This document shows positions 1 through 5,202 of a DNA stretch of 5,352 nucleotides, in pieces (positions within the stretch are counted from its first letter, which is position 1; every line of letters starts with the position of its first letter). The position numbers and the translations under genes are program-made. The DNA lies in NCBI GenBank assembly GCA_025453375.1, contig JALOQT010000098.1:1-5352 (forward strand), read 5' to 3'. The notes under the pieces are model-generated. The model searched no databases, had not been told where the DNA came from, and saw nothing but the letters and a program-made list of their open reading frames with translations. This DNA comes from Phycisphaerales bacterium. GTDB taxonomy: Bacteria; Planctomycetota; Phycisphaerae; Phycisphaerales; UBA1924.

Positions 1-825
1 GTCAGCCGGCTTTACGCCAGCGCCTTCCCCGGCCACAAGGCTGATGTCGTCATACACCTCGCTGCCGAGGTCGGCGGCATCGGCGCCAACCGCGAGAACC
101 CCGGGCGATACTTCTACGCCAACATGGCCATGGCCCTGCACCTCATCGAGCAGGCGCGCGTCGATGGCCTCATCCAGCGCGGCGGGAAGTTCGTCCAGGT
201 CGGCACCATCTGCGCCTACCCCAAGTTCACCCCCGTCCCCTTCCGCGAGGAAGAGCTCTGGAACGGCTACCCCGAAGAAACCAACGCCCCCTATGGCGTC
301 GCCAAGAAGGCCGCGTGGCAGATGCTCGATGCGTACAAACTGCAGTACAACATGTGCAGTGCCTACGTCCTGCCAGTCAACCTCTATGGCCCCTATGACA
401 ACTTCGACCTCAACAGCTCGCACGTCATCCCCGCGTTGATCCGCAAATGCGTCTCGGCGCAGGTCCGCGGCGACAAGGAGATCGTCTGCTGGGGCACCGG
501 CAGCGCCTCGCGTGAGTTCCTCTACAGCGAAGACGCCGCCGAGGGCATCGTCCGCGCTACTGAGTCACTCGATGACCCGACGCCGATCAACCTCGGCACC
601 AACATGGAAATCACGATCAAAAACCTCGTCGAGCTGATCGTGAAACTCACCGGCTTCAACGGCAAGATCGTCTGGGACGCCACCAAGCCCGATGGCCAGC
701 CCCGACGCTGCCTCAGCACCGACAAGGCCCAGCAACTGCTGAACTGGAAGGCGCAGGTCGGCTTCGAGGAAGGCCTCAAGCGCACCATCGAGTGGTACCG
801 CCAGAACATGCACGCGATCAAGTAG
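1..825 (+). CDS. fcl: GDP-L-fucose synthase (GDP-4-keto-6-deoxymannose epimerase/reductase), 5' end missing
   Basis: NADPH-dependent short-chain dehydrogenase that makes GDP-L-fucose from GDP-4-keto-6-deoxy-D-mannose in the cytoplasm, supplying fucose for surface glycans. The frame is open from base 1 to the TAG at 823-825, giving 274 visible residues. About 40-45 N-terminal residues, including the Rossmann glycine motif, lie outside the window, so the Met codon at 124 is internal. In visible numbering, [12 protein letters not shown] is at 19-30. The catalytic set is Thr69 (Ser107 in E. coli Fcl, as I recall it), Cys71 in the ICAYPK stretch, Tyr98 and Lys102 in YGVAK, and His141 in [30 protein letters not shown] and the late TKPDGQPRR stretch are also family hallmarks. 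The Ser-to-Thr change is conservative for this fold. The gene is convergent with the minus-strand gene to its right. A related nucleotide-sugar epimerase is possible but fits the motifs less well. Confidence 0.9.
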   Translation, partial: VSRLYASAFPGHKADVVIHLAAEVGGIGANRENPGRYFYANMAMALHLIEQARVDGLIQRGGKFVQVGTICAYPKFTPVPFREEELWNGYPEETNAPYGVAKKAAWQMLDAYKLQYNMCSAYVLPVNLYGPYDNFDLNSSHVIPALIRKCVSAQVRGDKEIVCWGTGSASREFLYSEDAAEGIVRATESLDDPTPINLGTNMEITIKNLVELIVKLTGFNGKIVWDATKPDGQPRRCLSTDKAQQLLNWKAQVGFEEGLKRTIEWYRQNMHAIK

Positions 826-837
826 GGCCGCTGGGTA

Positions 838-856
838 CCCCCTCTCTCCGAGGGGG
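838..856. terminator. GC-rich hairpin between convergent genes, possible terminator
   Basis: A perfect 7-bp stem, CCCCCTC (838-844) with GAGGGGG (850-856), closes a 5-base loop. It starts 12 bases after the fcl stop codon and lies 66 bases past the stop of the opposing minus-strand gene. No T-run follows on either strand, so it is not a classical intrinsic terminator. It may still stop or stabilise transcripts arriving from either side. The rest of the 826-922 gap shows nothing recognisable. Confidence 0.4.
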
Positions 857-922
857 GGCGAACTGCCCACACTGCTGTGACATTCGTGATCCAAGACACG
901 CCGGAATCGCACAATCATCCGC

Positions 923-2188
923 TCACCCGCGCAGCGCTCTGATCGCCGCCGCACGCTCCTGAGCCGCCAGGCCGAAGATCGCGCTGGCCGCGACGATGAC
1001 GTCGCACCCCGCCTCGCGGCAGGCTGGTGCCGAGGCCAGGTTCACGCCGCCATCCATCTGCAGCCGCTGATGAGGCGACAGGCGCGGGGCGATCATGCGA
1101 ACTTTGCTGAGCACCTCGCCGATGAACTTCTGCCCGCTGAATCCGGGGTTGACGCTCATCACCAGCACCAGGTCCGCATCGTCCACGTGCGCCATGATCT
1201 GCGCAGCGGGCGTCGGCGGGTTGATCGCCACGCCGACGGACATCCCCAGGCTCCGCGCGTGCCGGCGAAGGTCTCGCGCCGCGTCAGGCGAGACGACCTC
1301 GCAGTGATAGGTCACGTGGTTCGCCCCGGCCTTGGCAAATGGCTCGATGAACTTGGCAGGCTCCGTCACCATCAGGTGCACGTCCAGCAGCGCCTTGGGG
1401 CACGCCTGGCGCACCGCGCGGCACAGGTCCGGCCCCATCGTCAGGTTCGGCACGAAGTGCCCATCCATGACATCCAGATGCAGCAGATCGCCCCCCGCCT
1501 CCAGCACGCCGGCGCAGTCCCGCGCCATGTGGCCAAAGTCCGCCGAGAGGATCGACGGCGCGATGAGCACGTCGCCCACGCCGCCACCGGCCCGGCGTGT
1601 CAGCGCGTCGGTGATCCGGCGCGAGGCGATGTTCGCCTGCGTTGCATCACTGATCCGCTCGATGACCGGCAGCTCGGCGCGCGTCAGGCCGGCTCGGGCC
1701 AGCGTCTCATGCATCGCGATCGCGTCGGCGATGGAGAATGCACACACGTCATAACTGTCGATATCCAGCACGCCCGTGCACACGCCGCGCTCGTCGAGCA
1801 GCGGCAGCACCAGTTCGCTGCGATCGCGCGGGTCGCAGGCGATGTACCCCGCGCCAAGATGCGCGACATCCTCGATCACCAGCCCGCGCCCGCTGACATA
1901 GCTCCGCCCGCACGCACCATGCAGGCCGATGGGCGAACACGCCGGCTTGTCACGCCGCGGGCCCAGAATCATCCCTTGCGGATCACTCGGATCGGGCACA
2001 TAGAACCCGACCCACGACATCGGCCCCGCGCCGCGGTCCACGCCGAAGGCCTGCCACAACGCATCAACCACCGCCTGCATCGCCCGCTGGCGATCGGCCC
2101 CGTTGACCACGCGATCCTGCGGCGAGACTTCCACCACCCGCAGTCGCCCGCTCGCACTGCTGACCGACGACGTTTCACGCATAGCCAT
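923..2188 (-). CDS. rpe: Fusion: free methionine-(R)-sulfoxide reductase (fRMsr/MsrC) + ribulose-5-phosphate 3-epimerase (Rpe)
   Basis: One uninterrupted frame encodes 421 residues and two enzymes. Residues about 30-170 are a GAF-fold fRMsr domain, which reduces free Met-(R)-sulfoxide using thioredoxin-type reductants. It has WVGFY (59-63), ILGP, Cys84 in KPAC, Cys93 in HGACG, Cys118 in YIACD, Glu125 in SELVLPL, and Asp142 and Asp144 in LDIDS. These match the three redox cysteines and the acidic substrate pocket of E. coli YebR/MsrC, with the Cys84-Cys93 loop one residue shorter. After a linker (about 170-206), residues 207-421 form a full-length Rpe TIM barrel interconverting ribulose-5-P and xylulose-5-P. 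It has IAPSILSADF (209-218), metal ligands His237, Asp239, His271 and Asp379, and SVNPGFSGQ (345-353). The start at 2188 (or Met3, at 2182) is chosen because the frame upstream merely translates an intergenic palindrome. No clear Shine-Dalgarno is seen. GTG codons at 1579 and 1570 could start a stand-alone Rpe. Confidence 0.9.
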   Translation of the reverse strand: MAMRETSSVSSASGRLRVVEVSPQDRVVNGADRQRAMQAVVDALWQAFGVDRGAGPMSWVGFYVPDPSDPQGMILGPRRDKPACSPIGLHGACGRSYVSGRGLVIEDVAHLGAGYIACDPRDRSELVLPLLDERGVCTGVLDIDSYDVCAFSIADAIAMHETLARAGLTRAELPVIERISDATQANIASRRITDALTRRAGGGVGDVLIAPSILSADFGHMARDCAGVLEAGGDLLHLDVMDGHFVPNLTMGPDLCRAVRQACPKALLDVHLMVTEPAKFIEPFAKAGANHVTYHCEVVSPDAARDLRRHARSLGMSVGVAINPPTPAAQIMAHVDDADLVLVMSVNPGFSGQKFIGEVLSKVRMIAPRLSPHQRLQMDGGVNLASAPACREAGCDVIVAASAIFGLAAQERAAAIRALRG

Positions 2189-2255
2189 GCCCGATGATTC
2201 GCACACTCCGCCCGCGACGCGAAACCGACTCCCCGTCCCTCCCCCCACGCCCCGC

Positions 2256-2280
2256 GTGGCACGGCTTTCCAAGCCGTGCA
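2256..2280 (+). repeat. 25-base REP-like palindrome, copy 1
   Basis: GTG is followed by a perfect 9-bp stem, GCACGGCTT (2259-2267) and AAGCCGTGC (2271-2279), with a 3-base loop TCC. It matches the reverse complement of the second copy at 24 of 25 positions; the only difference is A versus G at the 16th base. A short unpaired GTG before the stem recalls REP elements, which carry a conserved short 5' tag. It lies about 70 bases upstream of the fRMsr-Rpe start. Confidence 0.75.
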
Positions 2281-2354
2281 CACTGCAGCTCAACTCGCAC
2301 CAAGAGTGTGCAAGGCGGCCATGATCTGGCGTGCGTCGGGGCACAGTGGTTGTT

Positions 2355-2379
2355 TGCACGGCTCGGAAAGCCGTGCCAC
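2355..2379 (-). repeat. 25-base REP-like palindrome, inverted copy 2
   Basis: This is the inverted partner of the copy at 2256-2280. Its stem is GCACGGCT (2356-2363) with AGCCGTGC (2369-2376), and its unpaired GTG tag (read on the minus strand) faces mqnA. It starts 10 bases after the mqnA stop codon, so mqnA mRNA would fold it just past the coding end. No T-run follows on the minus strand, so it would act as an RNA-stabilising or rho-type signal rather than a classical terminator. The two copies sit 74 bases apart, the arrangement called a REPIN or BIME. Confidence 0.75.
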
Positions 2380-2389
2380 GGCCAGACGC

Positions 2390-3262
2390 TCAGACCCCAA
2401 CGCCACCGCCAACCCCCACGCCAACCCCCACCCCCACCCACGCCGGCCGCATCGCCCCCAGCAGCCCCAGCCCCTGAGCCTCATCGAAGAATCGCCCGAC
2501 CCCCGCGCGCTGCTCGGCGCCGATGCTGTATCGCAAGTTGTGCGTGACATACTTCGCCGCCAGGTCGCGCGGCCAGCGGCGCTGGTCGACCGCCAGATCG
2601 ATCAGCCACTGCGTCCGCATCGTGTTGCGCAGGCGCGTCCGCTCCAGCAGCGCCGCCGCGTCACGCACCCACGCCTCGCCCACATCCGGCCCGCGGCACA
2701 TCCACATCGCATACACGAATGGCAAGCCCGTCAGCGTTTTCCACGCCTCGCCCAGATCGATCTGATGCGGATAGCGCACCGCCGGGGGTGAGTCGGTCAC
2801 AACCTTGTCACCGATCAGCAGCAGCGTCTCGGGCCAGGGGCACTGGGCGTCATCGTGATGCAGCGTGCTGGCATCCAGCGGCTGCACCTTCACCCGCACG
2901 CCAAACTGCCTGGCCAGCACGATCTGCGCCAGGATCACGCTCGTGTGGCTCTCGATATCCGCATGCAGCGTCGTGACCTTGTCCAGCGGCACCTGCGAGA
3001 ACACCCGCACCGTCAGCGTCGCCCCATCGCACCCGATCCCGCCGACGGGGATCAGCCCATGCGCAGGCGTCGCCCGCACCGCGTCAACCAGGCTCACCAG
3101 CGCCACATCCACCTGCCCGGTGCTGAGCATCCCCCCCAGCGCACTGGGCACGGCACGCGTCAACTGCACATCGCGCGATGCTTCAAGACCCTCAATCAGC
3201 GGCAGCGTGTTGAGATATTGCACACACCCGATGCGCAGCGGACCAGCAGGGCGAGACGTCAT
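2390..3262 (-). CDS. mqnA: Chorismate dehydratase, futalosine pathway of menaquinone synthesis
   Basis: MqnA dehydrates chorismate to 3-enolpyruvyl-benzoate, the first committed step of the futalosine route to menaquinone, in the cytoplasm. The 290-residue product has the periplasmic-binding-protein-like fold typical of the family. The N-terminal signature RIGCVQYLNTLPLIEGL is at 10-26, GQVDVALVSLVD at 49-60, HADIESHTSVILAQIVL at 100-116, LLLIGDK at 147-153, and DLGEAWKTLTGLPFVYAMW at 169-187. These separate it from MqnD, which has a different N-terminal motif. I start at Met 3262 rather than the longer frame at 3334, because the signature normally begins about ten residues in and the longer form would overlap the divergent gmk start. 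No Shine-Dalgarno is evident. The C-terminus (276-290) is a Val-Gly repeat not expected in the family. No other mqn genes are in the window. Confidence 0.92.
   Translation of the reverse strand: MTSRPAGPLRIGCVQYLNTLPLIEGLEASRDVQLTRAVPSALGGMLSTGQVDVALVSLVDAVRATPAHGLIPVGGIGCDGATLTVRVFSQVPLDKVTTLHADIESHTSVILAQIVLARQFGVRVKVQPLDASTLHHDDAQCPWPETLLLIGDKVVTDSPPAVRYPHQIDLGEAWKTLTGLPFVYAMWMCRGPDVGEAWVRDAAALLERTRLRNTMRTQWLIDLAVDQRRWPRDLAAKYVTHNLRYSIGAEQRAGVGRFFDEAQGLGLLGAMRPAWVGVGVGVGVGGGVGV
2393..2437 (-). repeat. Low-complexity GTNGGN tract encoding the Val-Gly tail of MqnA
   Basis: On the minus strand the last 15 sense codons of mqnA alternate GTG/GTT/GTC (Val) with GGG/GGC/GGT (Gly), giving a VGVGVGVGV run, then GGG and VGV. 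The tract is imperfect at the base level but has a 6-base period, so it is a candidate for slippage or length variation. Confidence 0.65.
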
Positions 3263-3316
3263 GGAGCCAGCATAGTGCACGCCACCCAGGCCCGGGGCCA
3301 CGCATAACCTCGGGCC
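3263..3316. promoter_or_regulatory. Divergent promoter spacer between mqnA and gmk
   Basis: Only 54 bases separate the chosen mqnA start (minus strand) from the chosen gmk start (plus strand), so any promoters for both must sit here or reach into the coding ends. The only AT-richer spots are CATAAC near 3304 on the plus strand and a TATGCT-like hexamer near 3270-3275 on the minus strand. Neither has a good -35 partner, so no promoter is assigned to a specific position. Confidence 0.35.
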
Positions 3317-3943
3317 ATGTCCAGCCCTGGCCACAGCACGCCCTCACCAGCCGCCCGCGTCGGGATGCTGCTGGTCATTTCCGGCCCCTCAGGCGTCGGC
3401 AAGACGACCATCACCCGCGCCATCGAGAAGCAGATTCCAGGCGCCGTCTTCTCGGTCTCGGCCACCACGCGCCCGCGCACGGATATTGACCGTGAGGGCG
3501 TGGACTACTTCTTCATCTCCGACGAGCGCTTCGACGACATGATCCGCGCTGGCGAGTTCCTCGAATACGCCGGCGTCTTCGGCAAGCGCTACGGCACGCC
3601 CAAACGCTGGGTCGAAGACCAGCTCGCCGCGGGCAAACTGGTCATCCTCGAAATCGACGTGCAGGGCGCCATCAACGTCCACAAGCAGCGCCCCGACGCG
3701 ATGATGCTCTTCATCCTCCCGCCCAGCGAAGACGAACTGCTCAGCCGCCTGCGCAACCGCAAGCGCGAGGATGAGACCGTCATCCAGCGCCGCTTTGGAG
3801 AAGCTCGCCGCGAGATGGAAATCGCCCGGACCTGCGGGGCCTACGACGTGTTCCTCGTCAACCGCGACCTGCCCGCCGCCGTGGTCCACGCCGTGGCGCT
3901 GGTGCGGGCCGAATGGGACCGGCGCGGGGCGAGTTTCTCATAA
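3317..3943 (+). CDS. gmk: Guanylate kinase
   Basis: Phosphorylates GMP to GDP with ATP in the cytoplasm; essential for GTP/dGTP supply and GMP recycling. The product is 208 residues, the usual length. The P-loop GPSGVGKT is at 23-30. The GMP-binding part has SVSATTRPR (46-54), Tyr64 in GVDYFF, and EFLEYAGVFGKRYGT (80-94). Walker-B-like LEIDVQGAINV is at 111-121, the arginine-rich lid RLRNRKRED at 144-152, and LVNRDL at 180-185. All key residues are present. Two starts are possible: Met1 at 3317, giving a 16-residue Ser/Pro-rich lead, or Met17 at 3365, directly before the first beta-strand. Neither has a clear Shine-Dalgarno. The gene is divergent from mqnA and is followed by a 210-base gap, so it appears monocistronic. 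Confidence 0.95.
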   Translation: MSSPGHSTPSPAARVGMLLVISGPSGVGKTTITRAIEKQIPGAVFSVSATTRPRTDIDREGVDYFFISDERFDDMIRAGEFLEYAGVFGKRYGTPKRWVEDQLAAGKLVILEIDVQGAINVHKQRPDAMMLFILPPSEDELLSRLRNRKREDETVIQRRFGEARREMEIARTCGAYDVFLVNRDLPAAVVHAVALVRAEWDRRGASFS

Positions 3944-3949
3944 GAACTC

Positions 3950-4031
3950 TGTGTCAACATATAAACAATTCTGCCGCCGCCGAGGCCGCGTCCGAGCCGC
4001 GGCGTAAGAGCGCGATTTTCCTGTTGACACA
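3950..4031. repeat. 10-base perfect inverted repeat flanking a 62-base GC-rich hairpin region
   Basis: TGTGTCAACA (3950-3959) and TGTTGACACA (4022-4031) are exact reverse complements separated by 62 bases. The left arm lies seven bases after the gmk stop codon. Transcribed together with the inner CGCCGC/GCGGCG stem, they could fold into one long structured RNA. Alternatively, each arm is a binding half-site. The arms also place TTGACA hexamers pointing outward in both directions. Confidence 0.65.
4024..4029 (+). promoter_or_regulatory. Consensus -35-like hexamer TTGACA upstream of the LuxR-type gene
   Basis: TTGACA is a perfect sigma-70 -35 hexamer 124 bases before the LuxR-type start codon. 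At 16-18 bases downstream the sequence is GTTCGCCT, a poor -10, and CAGATT lies too far away (24-base spacing). It could be a promoter needing an activator, or simply part of the inverted repeat. Autoregulation by the adjacent LuxR-type protein is conceivable but not shown. Confidence 0.35.
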
Positions 4032-4069
4032 CCTTTCATCATCGTGTTCGCCTCAGATTTGTGGCGTTT

Positions 4070-4117
4070 TGCCCCAAAATCAGGAATGACGTGCTTTGCA
4101 TTGGGGCAGGTACCCCA
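4070..4117 (+). promoter_or_regulatory. Competing RNA stems in the LuxR-type gene leader
   Basis: TTGGGGCA (4101-4108) can pair perfectly with the upstream TGCCCCAA (4070-4077) as an 8-bp stem with a 23-base loop. Its core TGGGG (4102-4106) can instead pair with the downstream CCCCA (4113-4117) as a 5-bp stem with a 6-base loop. The two foldings exclude each other, as in attenuators and riboswitches. The leader ends 36 bases before the start codon. No known riboswitch class is recognised. Confidence 0.4.
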
Positions 4118-4153
4118 TGGTCGCAGTAACAACTTTCGGCCGACCATTGGAAT

Positions 4154-5137
4154 ATGAACGGCAGTAGTCCGCAATCCGACCGCCCAAAGCCCAACACCGG
4201 GTCCGCGGCGTCCATTCCGCATGCGGACAAATGGGTCGGCGGCGCGCCGCTCCGCGCGACGGCGATCCGGCCGGGTAGCGGCGCGGGCGAGGGGGCGGCG
4301 GTCAATCGCACCGCGCTGACTGATGAGTCCACGCGCGAAGTGCTCGCACGCGTGCTGCTGGCCAGCGGGCCGATGTATGGTGACGCGGCAGACCTGGACG
4401 CATGGCTCGCCACCGCGGCGCGGAACGTCCTGAGTTTCTTCACCTCCGGGGCACCGGATGCCGACATCTCGCCTGTCGGCGCGTGGGCAGGGGTTGTGTC
4501 GATTGATCGGCTGGATCAGCGCCGTGTCGAGGCCGTCGCGACCGTCGGCTACGCGGGATTCTCGCCGGAGCAGGTGACGGACATTGCCTCGGGCGTGTGC
4601 GTGCATCCGGCGAACTGGCCGATGCCGACGCTCAGCAGCGGGCAAGCGAGTCTGGCCCTGGCTGCGCGGTCGCGCGTCACGGTGCAGGGGCACCCTGCCG
4701 ATGAAGCGGCGCGGGTGGTCACGCCGCTGGGCCGGTTCATTCGCTGTGCGACGAGTGTCGGCGATGGAAACGCGCGTCGGGCGCTGTTCTGGCAGGTTGA
4801 TGGCCGCGCCGGGGCGTGGGTGCCCGGGGCGATTGACAGTGCCGCGGCGGAACTGCTGGCCTCGGGCGTGAGCCTGGCGTTCAGTTCCTCGTGGCTGCGT
4901 CGCGAGCAGCATCGACGCTCGCTGGTGGCTTCGCTGTCTGTCAGCCAGCAGCCGATCCTGCCGCTGCTGGCCTCGGGCCTCAGCCAGCGCCAGATCGCCG
5001 ACCGCATCGGCCGCAGCCTGCACACGGTGCACGATCACGTCAAGGGCATCTACGCGACGCTGGGCGTCCGCAGCCGCTTTGCGCTCTTCGTGCTCTGGAA
5101 CGGCGGCGACGTCTCACAGATCGACAGCGACGAGTGA
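4154..5137 (+). CDS. LuxR-family HTH transcriptional regulator with unassigned N-terminal domain
   Basis: A 327-residue protein with a C-terminal LuxR/GerE-type helix-turn-helix at about 261-315. GLSQRQIADRIGRSLHTVHDHV (275-296) covers the turn and recognition helix, followed by LGVRSR (303-308). It should bind DNA as a transcription factor. The usual R-E pair at the start of this domain (LTxREx) is replaced by LSVSQQP. Residues 1-50 are Pro/Gly/Ala-rich and probably disordered. Residues about 60-250 alternate hydrophobic strands and helices (WAGVVSIDRL 111-120, VEAVATVGYAGF 125-136, ALFWQVDGRAGAW 210-222). That could be a GAF-like ligand-sensing domain, but I cannot assign it. There is no receiver-domain Asp/Lys pattern, membrane segment or signal peptide. 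The start at 4154 follows a weak GGA; a shorter start at the Met of GPMYGD (residue 74) is less likely. It stands alone behind a long structured leader. Confidence 0.85.
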   Translation: MNGSSPQSDRPKPNTGSAASIPHADKWVGGAPLRATAIRPGSGAGEGAAVNRTALTDESTREVLARVLLASGPMYGDAADLDAWLATAARNVLSFFTSGAPDADISPVGAWAGVVSIDRLDQRRVEAVATVGYAGFSPEQVTDIASGVCVHPANWPMPTLSSGQASLALAARSRVTVQGHPADEAARVVTPLGRFIRCATSVGDGNARRALFWQVDGRAGAWVPGAIDSAAAELLASGVSLAFSSSWLRREQHRRSLVASLSVSQQPILPLLASGLSQRQIADRIGRSLHTVHDHVKGIYATLGVRSRFALFVLWNGGDVSQIDSDE

Positions 5138-5140
5138 ACA

Positions 5141-5164
5141 CATGGCGCGATGACTCGCGTCATG
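5141..5164. terminator. Bidirectional hairpin after the LuxR-type gene
   Basis: CATGGCGCG (5141-5149) pairs with CGCGTCATG (5156-5164) around a 6-base loop ATGACT. It is a 9-bp stem with one G-U wobble and begins three bases after the TGA of the LuxR-type gene. It sits between convergent genes, where a shared terminator is expected. No T-run follows on the plus strand, so termination is inferred from position and symmetry only. Confidence 0.5.
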
Positions 5165-5178
5165 AATCCACCACGTCA

Positions 5179-5197
5179 CTGTGCCAGGTCGGCACGG
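5179..5197. terminator. Hairpin just past the dockerin gene stop
   Basis: CTGTGCC (5179-5185) pairs with GGCACGG (5191-5197) around AGGTC. It is a 7-bp stem with one wobble, five bases beyond the stop codon of the minus-strand dockerin gene. Together with the hairpin at 5141-5164 it fills the convergent gap. No T-run follows on the minus strand. Confidence 0.4.
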
Positions 5198-5202
5198 CCC
5201 GC

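Larger units (their letters stand above)
2189..2389. other. Intergenic region between mqnA and the fRMsr-Rpe gene
   Basis: This 201-base gap separates two genes transcribed in the same (minus) direction. It holds two inverted palindrome copies (2256-2280 and 2355-2379). Between them is a weak 4-bp stem, GCAC (2297-2300) with GTGC (2308-2311). I see no convincing -35/-10 pair for the downstream gene and no small gene. Short open frames through this stretch read translated palindrome (for example HGFPSRA) and have no protein-like features. Confidence 0.6.
3944..4153. other. Structured intergenic region upstream of the LuxR-type gene
   Basis: This 210-base gap between gmk and the LuxR-type gene is more AT-rich in parts than its surroundings. 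From left to right it contains one arm of a 10-base inverted repeat (3950-3959), a GC-rich inner hairpin, CGCCGC (3975-3980) with GCGGCG (3999-4004), the other repeat arm (4022-4031) including a consensus TTGACA, two mutually exclusive stems (4070-4117), and an 8-base palindrome TCGGCCGA (4136-4143) ten bases before the start codon. A weak 5-bp stem, GAGTT (3931-3935) with AACTC (3945-3949), also spans the gmk stop codon. No protein-like small frame was found. Confidence 0.6.

Noticed and set aside
124..825. Met at 124 as the real start of the fucose synthase gene
   Set aside because: The frame is open to base 1 and the upstream residues ([12 protein letters not shown]) are conserved core sequence of the enzyme, so the gene is cut by the window edge.
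1070..2197. 375-residue open frame on the plus strand opposite the fRMsr-Rpe gene
   Set aside because: Its translation is Arg/His/Ala-rich low-information sequence with no family motif, and it lies antisense to a gene with complete catalytic motifs. It is a by-product of high GC content.
2189..2359. 57-residue N-terminal extension of the fRMsr-Rpe gene
   Set aside because: It is in frame but translates the intergenic region, including one REP-like palindrome (read as HGLESRATRG). The fRMsr domain needs no such extension, so the start at 2188 is preferred.
2356..2376. Classical intrinsic terminator for mqnA
   Set aside because: The hairpin is strong and well placed, but no T-run follows on the minus strand. 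It is annotated as a REP-like repeat instead.
2256..2379. CRISPR array or insertion-sequence ends
   Set aside because: There are only two copies, in inverted rather than direct orientation, and no transposase or spacer pattern lies between them.
3263..3334. 24-residue N-terminal extension of mqnA
   Set aside because: It would overlap the gmk start and puts the MqnA signature unusually far from the N-terminus.
3938..5038. 366-residue open frame on the minus strand opposite the LuxR-type gene
   Set aside because: The composition is Arg/Ala/Pro-rich without recognisable domains, and it spans a structured intergenic region and the antisense of a clear HTH gene.
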